Part shown: positions 39,432 to 48,709 of the stretch, piece by piece | How the letters are laid out: the number at the start of each line of letters is the position of its first letter | Position numbering within the stretch: the stretch's first letter is position 1 | Assembly: GCA_024640405.1 (NCBI GenBank) | Contig: JAHEFB010000002.1 | Coordinates: 1 to 64,000 of the forward strand | DNA: 64,000 nt | Direction: 5' to 3' | DNA from: Alphaproteobacteria bacterium | GTDB lineage: Bacteria > Pseudomonadota > Alphaproteobacteria > Rhizobiales > Aestuariivirgaceae | Program-made: the position numbers and the translations under genes | Notes under the pieces: generated by a model | The model's input: the letters and a program-made list of their open reading frames with translations, nothing else | Told to the model about the DNA's origin: nothing | The model's database searches: none

Positions 39432-39562
39432 CGTTCCGACTCCACGATCCATTGCCGCCCAGTCGTAAAGTACAGCTGATTTTGCCAAACACTTTGTTCT
39501 TGGTCAAATTCCGTGGAGACAATATTTTAAGTGGCTGTCGCCGCATTTCGCATCCGGGTAAG

Positions 39563-39597
39563 AAAAAAGGGCCGCCTGCGGTTTTCGCAGGCGACCC
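39563..39597 (-). terminator. Rho-independent terminator of rplI
   Basis: On the minus strand GGGTCGCCTGCG pairs with CGCAGGCGGCCC around a short A-rich loop and is followed by six T residues. It starts about 40 bp after the rplI stop and ends the rpsF-rpsR-DUF2232-rplI unit before cfa. Stem, loop and T-run are all read directly. Confidence 0.85.
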
Positions 39598-39638
39598 TGA
39601 TCGTGGTCGAATTATTTACTGCTGAAAGACGTGCGTTC

Positions 39639-40283
39639 TTACTCGCCGGTCTTTTCAGCTTCGGAATCCGCATCAGCATCTGCACCTGCTTCAGCGTTTG
39701 CTGCGTCTTCAGCATCCTCTTCGGCGGCTGCGTCTGCTTCGGCCTGCTCGAACAATTCCTCAGCCGCGCGGCGGATCTCGTCGCGCTCATCGGCGTTGCC
39801 TGTGAGGTCTTCACCGCGAGCCTGTGCTTCAGCTTCATCCTGTGTGCGGGCAACATTGATTTGCACGGTTGCAGCTACTTCTCCATGTAGCGCAATTCGT
39901 ACGTCATAAAGGCCGATGGTTTTGATCGGATCGGGCAGCACAACGTGATTGCGGGTAACGGCAACACCGGTTTCGCTTGCAGCTGCGGCGATGTCGCGGG
40001 TTGAGACGGAACCGTAAAGCTGACCGGATTCTCCCGCCTGGCGAATTAGGACGTAGCTTGAACCGTCGAGTTTCTCGGAATCGGACTTGGCGGCTTCAAT
40101 AGCCGCAGCGTTTTTTATCTCGAGTTCTGCGCGCTGGGCTTCGAATTTCTCCATGTTTTTTGCAGATGCGCGAAGTGCCTTGCCGCGCGGCAACAGGAAA
40201 TTGCGGGCATAACCGTCCTTGACCCGGACGGTATCGCCCATGGCGCCGAGTTTTTCGACACGTTCCAGTAGAATGACTTGCAT
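39639..40283 (-). CDS. rplI: 50S ribosomal protein L9 with acidic tail
   Basis: A 214-residue L9. The N-terminal rRNA-binding domain is classic (MQVILLERVEKLGAMGDTVR, KDGYARNFLLPRGKA), followed by the long central helix and the C-terminal domain ending near residue 150. The last 60 or so residues are an Ala/Glu/Asp repeat-like tail (AEADAAAEEDAEDAANAEAG), longer than in E. coli L9 (149 residues) but common in alphaproteobacteria. It is the last gene before the terminator. Confidence 0.95.
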   Translation of the reverse strand: MQVILLERVEKLGAMGDTVRVKDGYARNFLLPRGKALRASAKNMEKFEAQRAELEIKNAAAIEAAKSDSEKLDGSSYVLIRQAGESGQLYGSVSTRDIAAAASETGVAVTRNHVVLPDPIKTIGLYDVRIALHGEVAATVQINVARTQDEAEAQARGEDLTGNADERDEIRRAAEELFEQAEADAAAEEDAEDAANAEAGADADADSEAEKTGE

Positions 40284-40335
40284 GATGTGTTGCTCCTAAA
40301 GTGGTTCAGTTGTTTGAGAGGAATCTGGTACCGCC

Positions 40336-41301
40336 TCATTCAGGCGGTTTTTTTCGTTTGCGTATGTTGAAACTCTGGTCGACCAGGGCGAGCAGTATCA
40401 GCGGGACGACAGCTATGGCAGACAAGAACAGCAGGGACAAATAGAACAGGCCAAGCAGCAGGCCACGCATGGGGTGACCGTCGAGCAGGGCGTGCATCAC
40501 CGCCAGACCCAAAATTGCATATGCCAGCATCAAGGCGGCCGTGAAGACCCAGGCGATGGCACCCAGAGTGCCGGGCAGCAAAGTCCCGACTGCAGCGGCT
40601 GACAATACCCATATGGCCCAGCGCGGAAACGCCAACTGACTGAAAGGCGCCCACGGTCTCAGCCCGCCTCCTGTCTTGCGCAGAATGCTGCCGGCCAGAT
40701 ACATGTTCACCATGGTGGAGAGGCACCACACAATACTCAAAGTGGCGGGAAGCACCCGAACCACAAACGCTTTCAGTCCTTCTATCTGGTCTGCCGCCGG
40801 CGCATTTGGTTGTTTGGCCATCTGGTCGAAAAACGGCTGCAGAACTTTGCCAACCATGGCGCGGAAAGACGCGACATCGGGTCCCAGGGCCAGTATCAGG
40901 CAGACACTCAGGATTGCGCTTGCAATCGCTGTCCATACCACCAGCCGGCCTTCCGGATACCAGGCAACGCCTGTGTCGGAGACTTCGCCTTCATCAGACG
41001 GTGCAGCTGAAACGGGCCGGTTCTGAAGTGCCAGATGACTTAAGGCGACTGGTGCAATGCCGGCACTGAGCGCAACGAAAAACGCAGCCTTCCAGCCAAA
41101 GACGACCAGATAGCCGACAACCATAACCACTGCGCCGAGCGCTGCTGTTACAGCGCCCCAGCCCAGACCGGCAACAAAAAGCGGAAAGGATGCCAGGTAG
41201 ATCAGAAACAGGCCAATCGCATTGCCCGAGCTGCCGCCTGCCTGCAGCAGGCCTGCCGTCAATCCGGCGATAACGCCTATTACTATCCAGTTGTTCATCA
41301 T
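40336..41301 (-). CDS. DUF2232 multi-spanning membrane protein
   Basis: A 321-residue protein with about eight membrane helices and the DUF2232 profile (YybS-like), including a long loop with DQIEGLKAFVVRVLPATLSI and a glycine/alanine-rich first helix. In alphaproteobacteria it is conserved between rpsR and rplI, as here, suggesting a link to envelope or ribosome-region physiology, but its function is not established. Start at ATG 41301 or the second Met at 41298. Confidence 0.85.
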   Translation of the reverse strand: MMNNWIVIGVIAGLTAGLLQAGGSSGNAIGLFLIYLASFPLFVAGLGWGAVTAALGAVVMVVGYLVVFGWKAAFFVALSAGIAPVALSHLALQNRPVSAAPSDEGEVSDTGVAWYPEGRLVVWTAIASAILSVCLILALGPDVASFRAMVGKVLQPFFDQMAKQPNAPAADQIEGLKAFVVRVLPATLSIVWCLSTMVNMYLAGSILRKTGGGLRPWAPFSQLAFPRWAIWVLSAAAVGTLLPGTLGAIAWVFTAALMLAYAILGLAVMHALLDGHPMRGLLLGLFYLSLLFLSAIAVVPLILLALVDQSFNIRKRKKPPE

Positions 41302-41419
41302 GTGGGCTGTCCCGCATCTTGCGATGGGTTAGAGGCAAAACCCAATGTCTGCCCCAACCGGTTAAACCGAGTTCAACTCTGAACGGGCGGAATTACCTGT
41401 TCACAGGAAAATTTGCCTG

Positions 41420-41653
41420 TCATTTAACAACGTAGGGCAAAAGGCCAAGGAATCGCGACCGTTTGATGGCCTTGGCCAGTTCACGCTGTTTCTTTGCCGA
41501 AACGGCGGTGATGCGGCTGGGCACGATCTTGCCGCGCTCCGATATGTAGCGCGACAACAGGCGCGAGTCCTTGTAATCGATCTTTGGCGCATTATCGCCA
41601 GTGAACGGGCAGCTCTTGCGGCGGCGGAAAAATGGTCTGCGTGCACCTGACAT
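41420..41653 (-). CDS. rpsR: 30S ribosomal protein S18
   Basis: A 77-residue S18. [19 protein letters not shown] is the typical N-terminus and [19 protein letters not shown] the core that binds S6. The ATG (41651-41653) overlaps the stop of rpsF as TAATG, so S6 and S18 are translated in a coupled way, matching their heterodimer in the 30S platform. Length is normal. Confidence 0.96.
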   Translation of the reverse strand: MSGARRPFFRRRKSCPFTGDNAPKIDYKDSRLLSRYISERGKIVPSRITAVSAKKQRELAKAIKRSRFLGLLPYVVK

Positions 41654-42075
41654 TAGTTGGCTCCCTTGTCGCTGGAGGCATCTTCACGCGGCGGGCGCGG
41701 CGTACGGGGACCTCTGTCACCACGGTCGCCACCCGGGCGTTCACTGCGTTCACGACCGGCGCGCATTTGAACTGAAGGTTCTTCTTCATGCTCTTCAACA
41801 CGAATTGTCATGAAACGGATGATATCCTCATTGAGCCCCATCTGGCGCTCCATTTCGGCCACGGCCGGCGCGGGCGCATCAAGATTCATAAGGGCGTAAT
41901 GGGCTTTGCGATTCTTGCGAATACGATAAGTCAGCGGCTTCAGGCCCCAATACTCGGAACGCCCGATTGACCCGCCGTTATCCGTGATAACGGCCTTAAA
42001 CTGGTCTGTAAGTGCATCCATCTGCGCGGTGGAAATATCCTGACGCGCCATGAATACATGCTCATACAATGGCAT
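41653..42075 (-). CDS. rpsF: 30S ribosomal protein S6
   Basis: A 140-residue S6. The beta-alpha-beta core ([40 protein letters not shown]) is intact, and the last 40 or so residues form a charged, Arg/Gly/Pro-rich tail ([20 protein letters not shown]) longer than in E. coli. The first gene of the S6-S18-DUF2232-L9 unit, driven by a promoter about 220 bp upstream. Confidence 0.96.
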   Translation of the reverse strand: MPLYEHVFMARQDISTAQMDALTDQFKAVITDNGGSIGRSEYWGLKPLTYRIRKNRKAHYALMNLDAPAPAVAEMERQMGLNEDIIRFMTIRVEEHEEEPSVQMRAGRERSERPGGDRGDRGPRTPRPPREDASSDKGAN

Positions 42076-42291
42076 GGATTTAGCCTTTCAATTTGATCCA
42101 ATATCTTGTTCCAAAACAAATTTTCCGGCGCATAGCCTCCCCCGAGCCCATCGGATTGAAAGGCTCGAGATACCGGTTCCTCGAAAGAGCAGGGACACGG
42201 GAAGCCAGGCCTTGAATGCCCTGTCATGCCCAGGTAACGAACACGACCTTCCGTTCAGCCCCCGACCGGAAAACCGTTCAAGAACGGGCGC

Positions 42292-42319
42292 GTTATACGG
42301 CAAATCAGTTAGTTTGCAA
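42292..42319 (-). promoter_or_regulatory. Promoter of rpsF with a long leader
   Basis: Minus-strand TTGCAA (42314-42319), a 16-nt spacer, and TATAAC (42292-42297) form a good sigma-70 promoter. The inferred leader to the rpsF ATG is about 210 nt. It contains hairpins, including CGAGCC...GGCTCG (about 42133-42165) and CCGTTCTTGAACGG just downstream of the -10. S6:S18 binds its own mRNA leader in several bacteria, so autoregulation is plausible but is inference. Confidence 0.55.
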
Positions 42320-42341
42320 GTGCAATCGGCAAGGATCCGCG

Positions 42342-43325
42342 TCAAGCGGCGGGTGTTTTGCCCTCCAGCACAGTCGCCATCTTGCCGGTATCGATGTTGC
42401 CACCGCACAATATGACCCCGACACGCTTGCCTTGCATCATTTCCTGCTGTGCCATCAGGGCTGCGAGCGGCGCTGCACCGGCACCTTCGGCAACATTGTG
42501 TGTCGCGCGATAGTAAAGCCTGATTGCGTCGGCGATCTGGTCGTCGGAAACTTCGACAATTCCGTCCACGCCGTCCGATATGATCGCCAGTGCATCGGGA
42601 TGAGGAACCCGCACCGCCATGCCATCGGCAAAAGTGGTTGCCGAGTTGGTTTCTACCGGCCGGCCTGCCTCAATCGACAATTTGTAGCAGTTGGCGTTTT
42701 CGGAAACGACGGCGATTACCTTTGTTTTCAGGCCCAGGTGATTGCGGGCGGAAATGACGCCGCAACAGCCGGAGCCCATTCCGATGGGGACATATACCGC
42801 ATCCAGTTCACCGGCAGCCTCAAACAACTCATGCGCATAGGTCGATACGCCCAGCACAAGCTCAAGATGGAATGAAGGAACCATGTCGAGCCCAAGATCT
42901 TTCGCCATCTGCATGCAGGTCACACGGGCTTCGTCAAAGTCCTGACCGGTTTCGACCAGTTTGGCGCCCAGCGCTTTGATCGCGGCGTTTTTTTCAATTG
43001 AATTACCGTGCGGAACGACGATGGTTGCCGGTACTCCATTGCGCGATGCCGCGTATGGGATCGACTGGCCGTGATTGCCTCTGGTTGCAGTGATCACGCC
43101 ATTGGTTTCACCGCGCTGAATACGCTTTCGCATATGCACCAAACCGCCGCGCACCTTGAATGCACCGGTCGGTGTGTGATTTTCATGTTTGACCCATGTA
43201 TCAACACCAAGCTCAGCCTTCAGCAGGGGCCAGGCGTACTGTGGAGTAGGTGGCATGGCCTCGTGAATGATGGCTCTGGCGTCGCTTATTTCTTCTGCTG
43301 TAAACATGGCACGGGACGCTTGCAT
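42342..43325 (-). CDS. PLP-dependent threonine/serine dehydratase-like protein
   Basis: A 327-residue fold-type II PLP enzyme. The PLP lysine is in PTGAFKVRGG, the phosphate-binding loop is a glycine-rich GMGSGCCG, and a late CGGNIDTGK matches the threonine-dehydratase C-terminus. There is no regulatory ACT domain, so it is the catabolic or ancillary type. Similar proteins serve as threonine ammonia-lyase or in hydroxyectoine use (EutB); no neighbours settle which. AGGC upstream supports ATG 43325; ATG 43307 is possible. It is divergent from fabD with a short gap. Confidence 0.82.
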   Translation of the reverse strand: MQASRAMFTAEEISDARAIIHEAMPPTPQYAWPLLKAELGVDTWVKHENHTPTGAFKVRGGLVHMRKRIQRGETNGVITATRGNHGQSIPYAASRNGVPATIVVPHGNSIEKNAAIKALGAKLVETGQDFDEARVTCMQMAKDLGLDMVPSFHLELVLGVSTYAHELFEAAGELDAVYVPIGMGSGCCGVISARNHLGLKTKVIAVVSENANCYKLSIEAGRPVETNSATTFADGMAVRVPHPDALAIISDGVDGIVEVSDDQIADAIRLYYRATHNVAEGAGAAPLAALMAQQEMMQGKRVGVILCGGNIDTGKMATVLEGKTPAA

Positions 43326-43413
43326 AAGCCTGCCTGCTTGACAATACATGTCCGCCCATGCTGCAAGCCAACCCAACAATATTCACAATAATTTCCATCT
43401 GGAGACTGCAGAA

Positions 43414-44361
43414 GTGACAGTTGCATTTACATTTCCGGGACAAGGCTCGCAGGCAATCGGCATGGGTAGGGAACTCGCCGTTGCATTTCCTGCCGCTCGC
43501 GCGGTGTTTGATGAAGTTGACGACGCGCTCGGCGAAAAATTGTCGGCCATAATGTGGGAAGGCCCCGCAGATACACTGACGCTGACCCAGAATGCGCAAC
43601 CTGCACTGATGGCGGTTTCAATGGCGGTAGTCGCTGTCCTGGATAAGGATTTCGGTATTCAGGTCGCAGGTACGGCCGATTATGTCGCCGGGCATTCGTT
43701 GGGTGAGTATTCAGCCCTGGCGGCTGCGGGGACCTTCTCGTTGGCCGACGCCGCCCGCCTGTTGCGCACGCGCGGCGAGGCCATGCAGGCTGCAACTCCG
43801 GTGGGAACCGGTGCCATGGCCGCGTTGCTTGGCCTTGATTTCGAAGCCGCCGTGAAAGTGGCGGAAGAAGCAGCCCAGGATGAAGTGTGTCAGGCCGCAA
43901 ATGACAACGCCCCAGGCCAGGTTGTGGTATCCGGTTCCAAGGCGGCTGTTGAACGCGCCGTCGACATAGCCAAGCAGCGCGGTGCCCGGCGGGCCATGCT
44001 GTTGCCGGTATCTGCTCCGTTTCATTGTACTCTCATGCGACCGGCTGCAGATGTCATGGCAACTGCACTGGACGGCGTTGATCTAACAGCCCCGTCGGTG
44101 CCGCTGGTCGCCAATGTTCTCGCCAGTGCCGTATCTGACCCGGGCCGGATCAGGGAAAGTCTGGTCGCCCAGGTGACGGGAACCGTGCGCTGGCGAGAAT
44201 CCGTTGCATGGATGGTTGAAAATGGTGTCACCGAATTTGTTGAACTGGGCGCCGGCAAGGTGTTGACTGGAATGGCCAGGCGCATGGCGCCGGATGCGTC
44301 CTGTGAAGCCACCACGTCGGTTGCCGATATCGAGACAGTTGCGCAGCGGCTCAGAGGTTAA
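43414..44361 (+). CDS. fabD: Malonyl-CoA:ACP transacylase
   Basis: A 315-residue malonyl transferase that loads malonate onto acyl carrier protein. FTFPGQGSQAIGMG is the oxyanion region, GHSLGEYSA carries the catalytic Ser, and PFHCTLM holds the catalytic His. The GTG at 43414 is chosen because GGAG lies 9 nt before it and no earlier residue fits the fold. It begins a fabD-fabG-acpP-fabF set. Confidence 0.95.
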   Translation: MTVAFTFPGQGSQAIGMGRELAVAFPAARAVFDEVDDALGEKLSAIMWEGPADTLTLTQNAQPALMAVSMAVVAVLDKDFGIQVAGTADYVAGHSLGEYSALAAAGTFSLADAARLLRTRGEAMQAATPVGTGAMAALLGLDFEAAVKVAEEAAQDEVCQAANDNAPGQVVVSGSKAAVERAVDIAKQRGARRAMLLPVSAPFHCTLMRPAADVMATALDGVDLTAPSVPLVANVLASAVSDPGRIRESLVAQVTGTVRWRESVAWMVENGVTEFVELGAGKVLTGMARRMAPDASCEATTSVADIETVAQRLRG

Positions 44362-44394
44362 GTCTTCTTGCCACTGCAATCAGGAGAGAAAAAC

Positions 44395-45132
44395 ATGTTT
44401 GACCTCACCGGAAAAAAAGCTCTGGTCACCGGTGCTACCGGCGGAATCGGTGCAGCCATTGCAAGGGCCCTGCATGCCAATGGCGCAACCGTAGCGCTGT
44501 CCGGCACCCGGGCCGGCGTTCTGGAAGAAGTCAGGGCGGCGCTCGGTAAGCGCGCTTGTTCAGTGACCTGTAACCTGTCTGATCCGGCAGACGTCGAAAG
44601 GTTGATTCCAGCTGTGCTGGATGAGTTGGGTGGCCTCGATATTCTGGTCAACAATGCCGGTATCACCCGCGACAATCTTGCCATGCGGATGAAGCCGGAG
44701 GACTGGCAGGCTGTATTGGATGTAAACCTGACAGCTGCCTTCACCCTGACCAGGAACAGTATGCGTACCATGATGAAACAGCGCTGGGGCAGGGTAATCA
44801 ACATTACCTCTGTAGTGGGCGTAACCGGCAATGCAGGTCAGGCAAACTATGCCGCCTCCAAAGCCGGCATGATCGGTATGTCGAAATCTCTGGCCCAGGA
44901 ACTGGCCTCGCGCAACATCACTGTAAACTGTATCGCGCCGGGATTCATTGAAACAGCCATGACCGGTGAACTTGCTGAAAAACAGAAAGAGGCTATTCTG
45001 GCCTCGGTTCCTGCAGGACGTTTGGGGCATGCGGACGAAATAGCTGCGGGAGCAGCCTACCTTGCCAGCGAGGAAGCAGCCTATGTCACCGGCCAGACCT
45101 TGCATATCAATGGTGGCATGGCCATGTTGTGA
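44395..45132 (+). CDS. fabG: 3-oxoacyl-[ACP] reductase
   Basis: A 245-residue SDR that reduces beta-ketoacyl-ACP with NADPH. MFDLTGKKALVTGATGGIG opens the fold, NNAGITRD follows and the catalytic set is Ser of NITSVVGVTGN, then YAASKAG (YxxxK). The C-terminus VTGQTLHINGGMAML is typical of FabG. CAGGAGAG lies 8 nt before ATG 44395. Its position directly after fabD and before acpP supports the assignment over a generic SDR. Confidence 0.94.
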   Translation: MFDLTGKKALVTGATGGIGAAIARALHANGATVALSGTRAGVLEEVRAALGKRACSVTCNLSDPADVERLIPAVLDELGGLDILVNNAGITRDNLAMRMKPEDWQAVLDVNLTAAFTLTRNSMRTMMKQRWGRVINITSVVGVTGNAGQANYAASKAGMIGMSKSLAQELASRNITVNCIAPGFIETAMTGELAEKQKEAILASVPAGRLGHADEIAAGAAYLASEEAAYVTGQTLHINGGMAML

Positions 45133-45363
45133 TCCGCTATACAGGTCGTGCACAGCTAGCATTGTTTCGGTTTTCGGGCTTGGAGTAGCAGGTATTTGTG
45201 TGATAATAGGCGCGTTGTAGATGTGGGCATGTTCAGCTGTGCTGGTTGAAAATTCGGTATTAACAAAGGCTTACCCACTGGAAAATTTTATGAGCCGGAT
45301 TCGGTTTCCGCAAGTTGCGGGCAATTCCGAACGTCGGATCAACTTAACGAGGGTTATATTGAA

Positions 45364-45600
45364 ATGAGTGATGTTGCTGATCGGGTCAAAAAGATTGTCG
45401 TTGAGCATCTCGGCGTAGACGCTGATAAGGTTGCAAAGGAAGCCAGCTTTATAGACGATCTCGGCGCAGACAGCCTGGACACCGTTGAGTTGGTAATGGC
45501 GTTTGAAGAGGAATTTGGAATTGAAATTCCTGATGATGCCGCTGAAACCATCCAGACCGTTGGTGATGCTGTGGGTTTCATTGAAAAGAATGCAGCCTGA
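45364..45600 (+). CDS. acpP: Acyl carrier protein
   Basis: A 78-residue ACP. The 4'-phosphopantetheine site is Ser37 in [11 protein letters not shown], in a strongly acidic four-helix protein ([20 protein letters not shown]). It shuttles acyl chains in fatty-acid synthesis. A 230-bp non-coding stretch upstream suggests its own promoter, common for this highly expressed gene, and a terminator-like hairpin follows at 45663-45698. Confidence 0.97.
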   Translation: MSDVADRVKKIVVEHLGVDADKVAKEASFIDDLGADSLDTVELVMAFEEEFGIEIPDDAAETIQTVGDAVGFIEKNAA

Positions 45601-45662
45601 TTTTTTTCAGGTCGTTCCGTTTGCCGGACAACGGCACCGGATACCAGATGCGAATTTGAGTG

Positions 45663-45698
45663 CGGTGGCAGTGCGATAACACTGCCGCCGTATTTGTT
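45663..45698 (+). terminator. Terminator-like hairpin after acpP
   Basis: CGGTGGCAGTG (45663-45673) pairs with CACTGCCGCCG (45680-45690) over 11 bp with one G-U pair around the loop CGATAA, followed by TATTTGTTG. The stem is strong; the U-tract is imperfect, so attenuation rather than full termination before fabF is possible. It lies 62 bp after the acpP stop. Confidence 0.7.
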
Positions 45699-45806
45699 GA
45701 CTGCCGGCCACATGCGTTGACTTTGTTCGGAATGATGTTTGTTGTTTGATCCTGATATTGTTATGGCAGTTCCAATCGCGGTTATCCTGAACCAGGGAGA
45801 GTACTC

Positions 45807-47072
45807 ATGCGCAGAGTCGTAGTCACAGGTATTGGCATGGTGTCGCCGGTAGGGGCCAATGCGGACGATAGCTGGGCCAATCTTCTCGCCGGTAAAACCG
45901 GTGCGGCCCGTGTGACCCGCATGGACGTGTCTGACATGGCCTGTCAGGTCGGCTGTGAGGTGAAGACCGGTGACGGCACCGACGGTACATTCAACTGCGA
46001 CGACTGGATGGAGCCGAAAGAACAGCGCCGTTACGATACGTTCATAAAATACGGGTTGTCCGCCGCAAAGATGGCAGTCGGCAATTCCGGCTGGAAACCG
46101 GAGACGGATGAAGATCGCTGGCGCACCGGAGTGTTGATCGGTTCCGGTATCGGCGGCTTGCCGTCTATTGAGGCGACCACGCATTTGCTGGCAGAAAAGG
46201 GACCCCGCCGCGTCAGTCCCTTCTTCATTCCGGGCTCGCTTATAAACCTGGTTTCCGGTCTGGTTTCAATTGAGTTTGGATTCCAGGGTCCGAATCATTC
46301 CGTGGTCACGGCCTGCTCCACTGGCGCACATGCAATCGGAGATGCTGCCCGGATCGTTGCCCTGGATGATGCGGACGTGATGATTGCCGGTGGCGCGGAG
46401 GCTGCGATCAGCCGCATCGGTTTTGCCGGCTTCCAGGCCTGCAAGGCACTGTCGACGCATTTCAATGACACACCGGAAAAAGCATCTCGTCCCTATGACA
46501 GGGATCGCGATGGATTTGTTATGGGCGAGGGCGCTGGTGTTGTTGTGCTCGAAGAGTACGAGCATGCCAAAGCACGCGGCGCGACTATCTATGCTGAAGT
46601 GGTCGGCTATGGCATGTCGGGCGATGCCCATCACATAACCGCGCCTGCACCGGACGGCAATGGCGCATTTCGGTGCATGACAGCCGCTTTGAAGCGGGCC
46701 GGAATTGATGCATCAGATCTCGACTATGTGAATGCCCATGGTACCTCGACACCGATGGGGGATGAAATCGAGTTGAAAGCGGTTGAGCGCTTGCTCGGCA
46801 ACCAGGCGGACAAGCTCTGCATGTCGTCCACCAAGTCTGCAACGGGCCACTTGTTGGGGGCTGCAGGTGCAATCGAAGCTATTTTCAGCATCCTGGCTAT
46901 GCGTGATAATATTGCCCCTCCAACGCTCAATCTGGACAACCCGTCCGTTGAAACTGCAATTGATCTGGTGCCGCACAAGGCGCGAAAAAAGCAAATCAAC
47001 ACAGTTCTGTCGAATTCATTTGGTTTTGGTGGCACTAACGCTTCCCTGATTTTCCGTCGCGCGGACCTTTAG
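45807..47072 (+). CDS. fabF: 3-oxoacyl-[ACP] synthase II
   Basis: A 421-residue condensing enzyme elongating acyl-ACP with malonyl-ACP. The nucleophile is Cys170 in VVTACSTGAHAIGDA; the two histidines are in NAHGTSTPMGD and KSATGHLLGAAG, giving the C-H-H triad, and SNSFGFGGTNA ends the fold. GGGAGAG lies just before the ATG. It follows acpP after a terminator-like hairpin. Confidence 0.96.
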   Translation: MRRVVVTGIGMVSPVGANADDSWANLLAGKTGAARVTRMDVSDMACQVGCEVKTGDGTDGTFNCDDWMEPKEQRRYDTFIKYGLSAAKMAVGNSGWKPETDEDRWRTGVLIGSGIGGLPSIEATTHLLAEKGPRRVSPFFIPGSLINLVSGLVSIEFGFQGPNHSVVTACSTGAHAIGDAARIVALDDADVMIAGGAEAAISRIGFAGFQACKALSTHFNDTPEKASRPYDRDRDGFVMGEGAGVVVLEEYEHAKARGATIYAEVVGYGMSGDAHHITAPAPDGNGAFRCMTAALKRAGIDASDLDYVNAHGTSTPMGDEIELKAVERLLGNQADKLCMSSTKSATGHLLGAAGAIEAIFSILAMRDNIAPPTLNLDNPSVETAIDLVPHKARKKQINTVLSNSFGFGGTNASLIFRRADL

Positions 47073-47229
47073 GATCCGGCGTCTGAGCTGATTGGGGGCG
47101 GGGTCAGGGTGACGCAAGGCTGTTGCAAGCACGTAAAGTCAGCCTGGTTATTTCGGAAGTGTCAGAGTAATACCGGTGGCATTTTGCGCCCGTAGCACTC
47201 AAAAGCAAAAAACAGGAATGCAAACCTGA

Positions 47230-48480
47230 ATGAATGCCTTGCCAAATCATGTGCTGCCGAAGCGTCGGGAAAAAACTCTGAGAGGTCTGGTTGGCCGGTT
47301 GATTGGCTGGAGCATGTTTCTTGTATTTGTCGCTGCTGGGTGCGGTGGCTTGTTGTGGTTTTTTGCAACCATCGAGGGCCCGCTGGCGAAAGCCAAGGTT
47401 GTTGACATTCCCAAGGGCAGTTCAACATTCGAAATTGCAAACAGATTGAGCGAGCAGGGCGTGGTAGACAGCAGCATTATGGCAATGCTCGGCATGATCG
47501 CCGTTCGGCTTGGGTTCGATGTCGACCCGAAGGCTGGTGAGTATGAGTTCGCCGCAGGCAGTTCCCTGATTGATGTGCTGCGCAAGATCAAGACCGGCCG
47601 GACATTATTTTACAAGGTTTCGATGCCTGAAGGATTTACCGCCTGGCAGGTGGTGGAGCGCCTGAACGCCAATGAGGTACTTGTTGGTGAAATAGAAGAG
47701 GCACCATCAGAAGGCGTATTACTGCCAGACACCTACCTGTTTGCCCGTGGTGGAACGCGGCAGTCTATCATTGCGCAGATGCGCACCGCCCAGGAAAGGC
47801 TGATGGAAAAGCTATGGCCTGCGCGTGCCAGCGGGTTGCCATACAAAACACCTGAAGAGGCGCTCATCCTGGCGTCGATTGTGGAGAAGGAAACCGGCAA
47901 GGCAGATGAGCGGGCTCTGGTCGCTGCGGTTTTTGTCAATCGGCTGAGAAAGGGCATGAGGTTACAGTCCGACCCGACCATCATCTACGGCATCACCAGA
48001 GGACAGGGCAAACTGGACAGGCCTATCAGGCGCGGCGATATACGCAGGAAAACCGACTACAACACCTATCAGATCAACGGACTGCCGCCGACACCGATAG
48101 CCAATCCTGGCAGGGCCTCCATTGAGGCTGTTCTCAATCCGGTCGAAACCGAACATCTGTATTTTGTGGCGGATGGCAGCGGCGGGCACGTGTTTGCGAA
48201 AACCCTGGCGCACCACAATGCCAATGTAAGAAAATGGCGCAGCTGGCTAAAGGAACAACGCGAGCAACAGGAAGACGAAGACGAAGACGAAGGCGAGCCG
48301 GACAACGCAAAGCTGCTGGAAGAAGACATCCACGAAACAGAAGTCGCTACGGCTTCTCCTCCACCGGGTGCTGATCCGGTGCAGCCGGTGGCAGTCGAAC
48401 GGCAGCACTCCCGGTTTCGCGTGGTTGATGTTGCCGGGCGCAGCGTTCCTATCCCCGAAAACAAACCCCAACCGCAGTAA
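47230..48480 (+). CDS. mltG: Endolytic murein transglycosylase MltG
   Basis: A 416-residue YceG/MltG protein that cuts nascent glycan strands and so limits their length. One N-terminal membrane helix (LIGWSMFLVFVAAGCGGLLW, about 23-46), a LysM-like region and the YceG domain with the catalytic Glu in ASIVEKETGKADERALVAAV and MRLQSDPTIIYGI. The C-terminal 70 or so residues beyond the domain are acidic and low-complexity (QQEDEDEDEGEPDNAKLLEE), an extension whose role is unknown. It sits in the fabF-mltG-yicC-gmk order typical of Hyphomicrobiales. Confidence 0.93.
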   Translation: MNALPNHVLPKRREKTLRGLVGRLIGWSMFLVFVAAGCGGLLWFFATIEGPLAKAKVVDIPKGSSTFEIANRLSEQGVVDSSIMAMLGMIAVRLGFDVDPKAGEYEFAAGSSLIDVLRKIKTGRTLFYKVSMPEGFTAWQVVERLNANEVLVGEIEEAPSEGVLLPDTYLFARGGTRQSIIAQMRTAQERLMEKLWPARASGLPYKTPEEALILASIVEKETGKADERALVAAVFVNRLRKGMRLQSDPTIIYGITRGQGKLDRPIRRGDIRRKTDYNTYQINGLPPTPIANPGRASIEAVLNPVETEHLYFVADGSGGHVFAKTLAHHNANVRKWRSWLKEQREQQEDEDEDEGEPDNAKLLEEDIHETEVATASPPPGADPVQPVAVERQHSRFRVVDVAGRSVPIPENKPQPQ

Positions 48481-48709
48481 CTCCGACTTCATGATCCTGC
48501 ATGGCATATCGGCTGGGCAGTCGGTAAACTATTGCTCGGGTCTGATTCTTGCTGGTCCGGAGCGGCATGGGTTCACAAGTCACCTGATGCTGTTCCGGTT
48601 CTTCAGAAGCGATCAATGCCATGGTTTTTGACAGCTGCAAGCGGAAACCATATTGATCGGGCGTCATGGATCACAAGTGTAGCCGGGGCAGGCAGATGGG
48701 CAGATTGAT

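Noticed and set aside
48449-48667. Open frame on the minus strand between mltG and yicC
   Set aside because: It overlaps the mltG 3' end, has no ribosome site and does not read as a recognisable protein; I treat it as a shadow frame.
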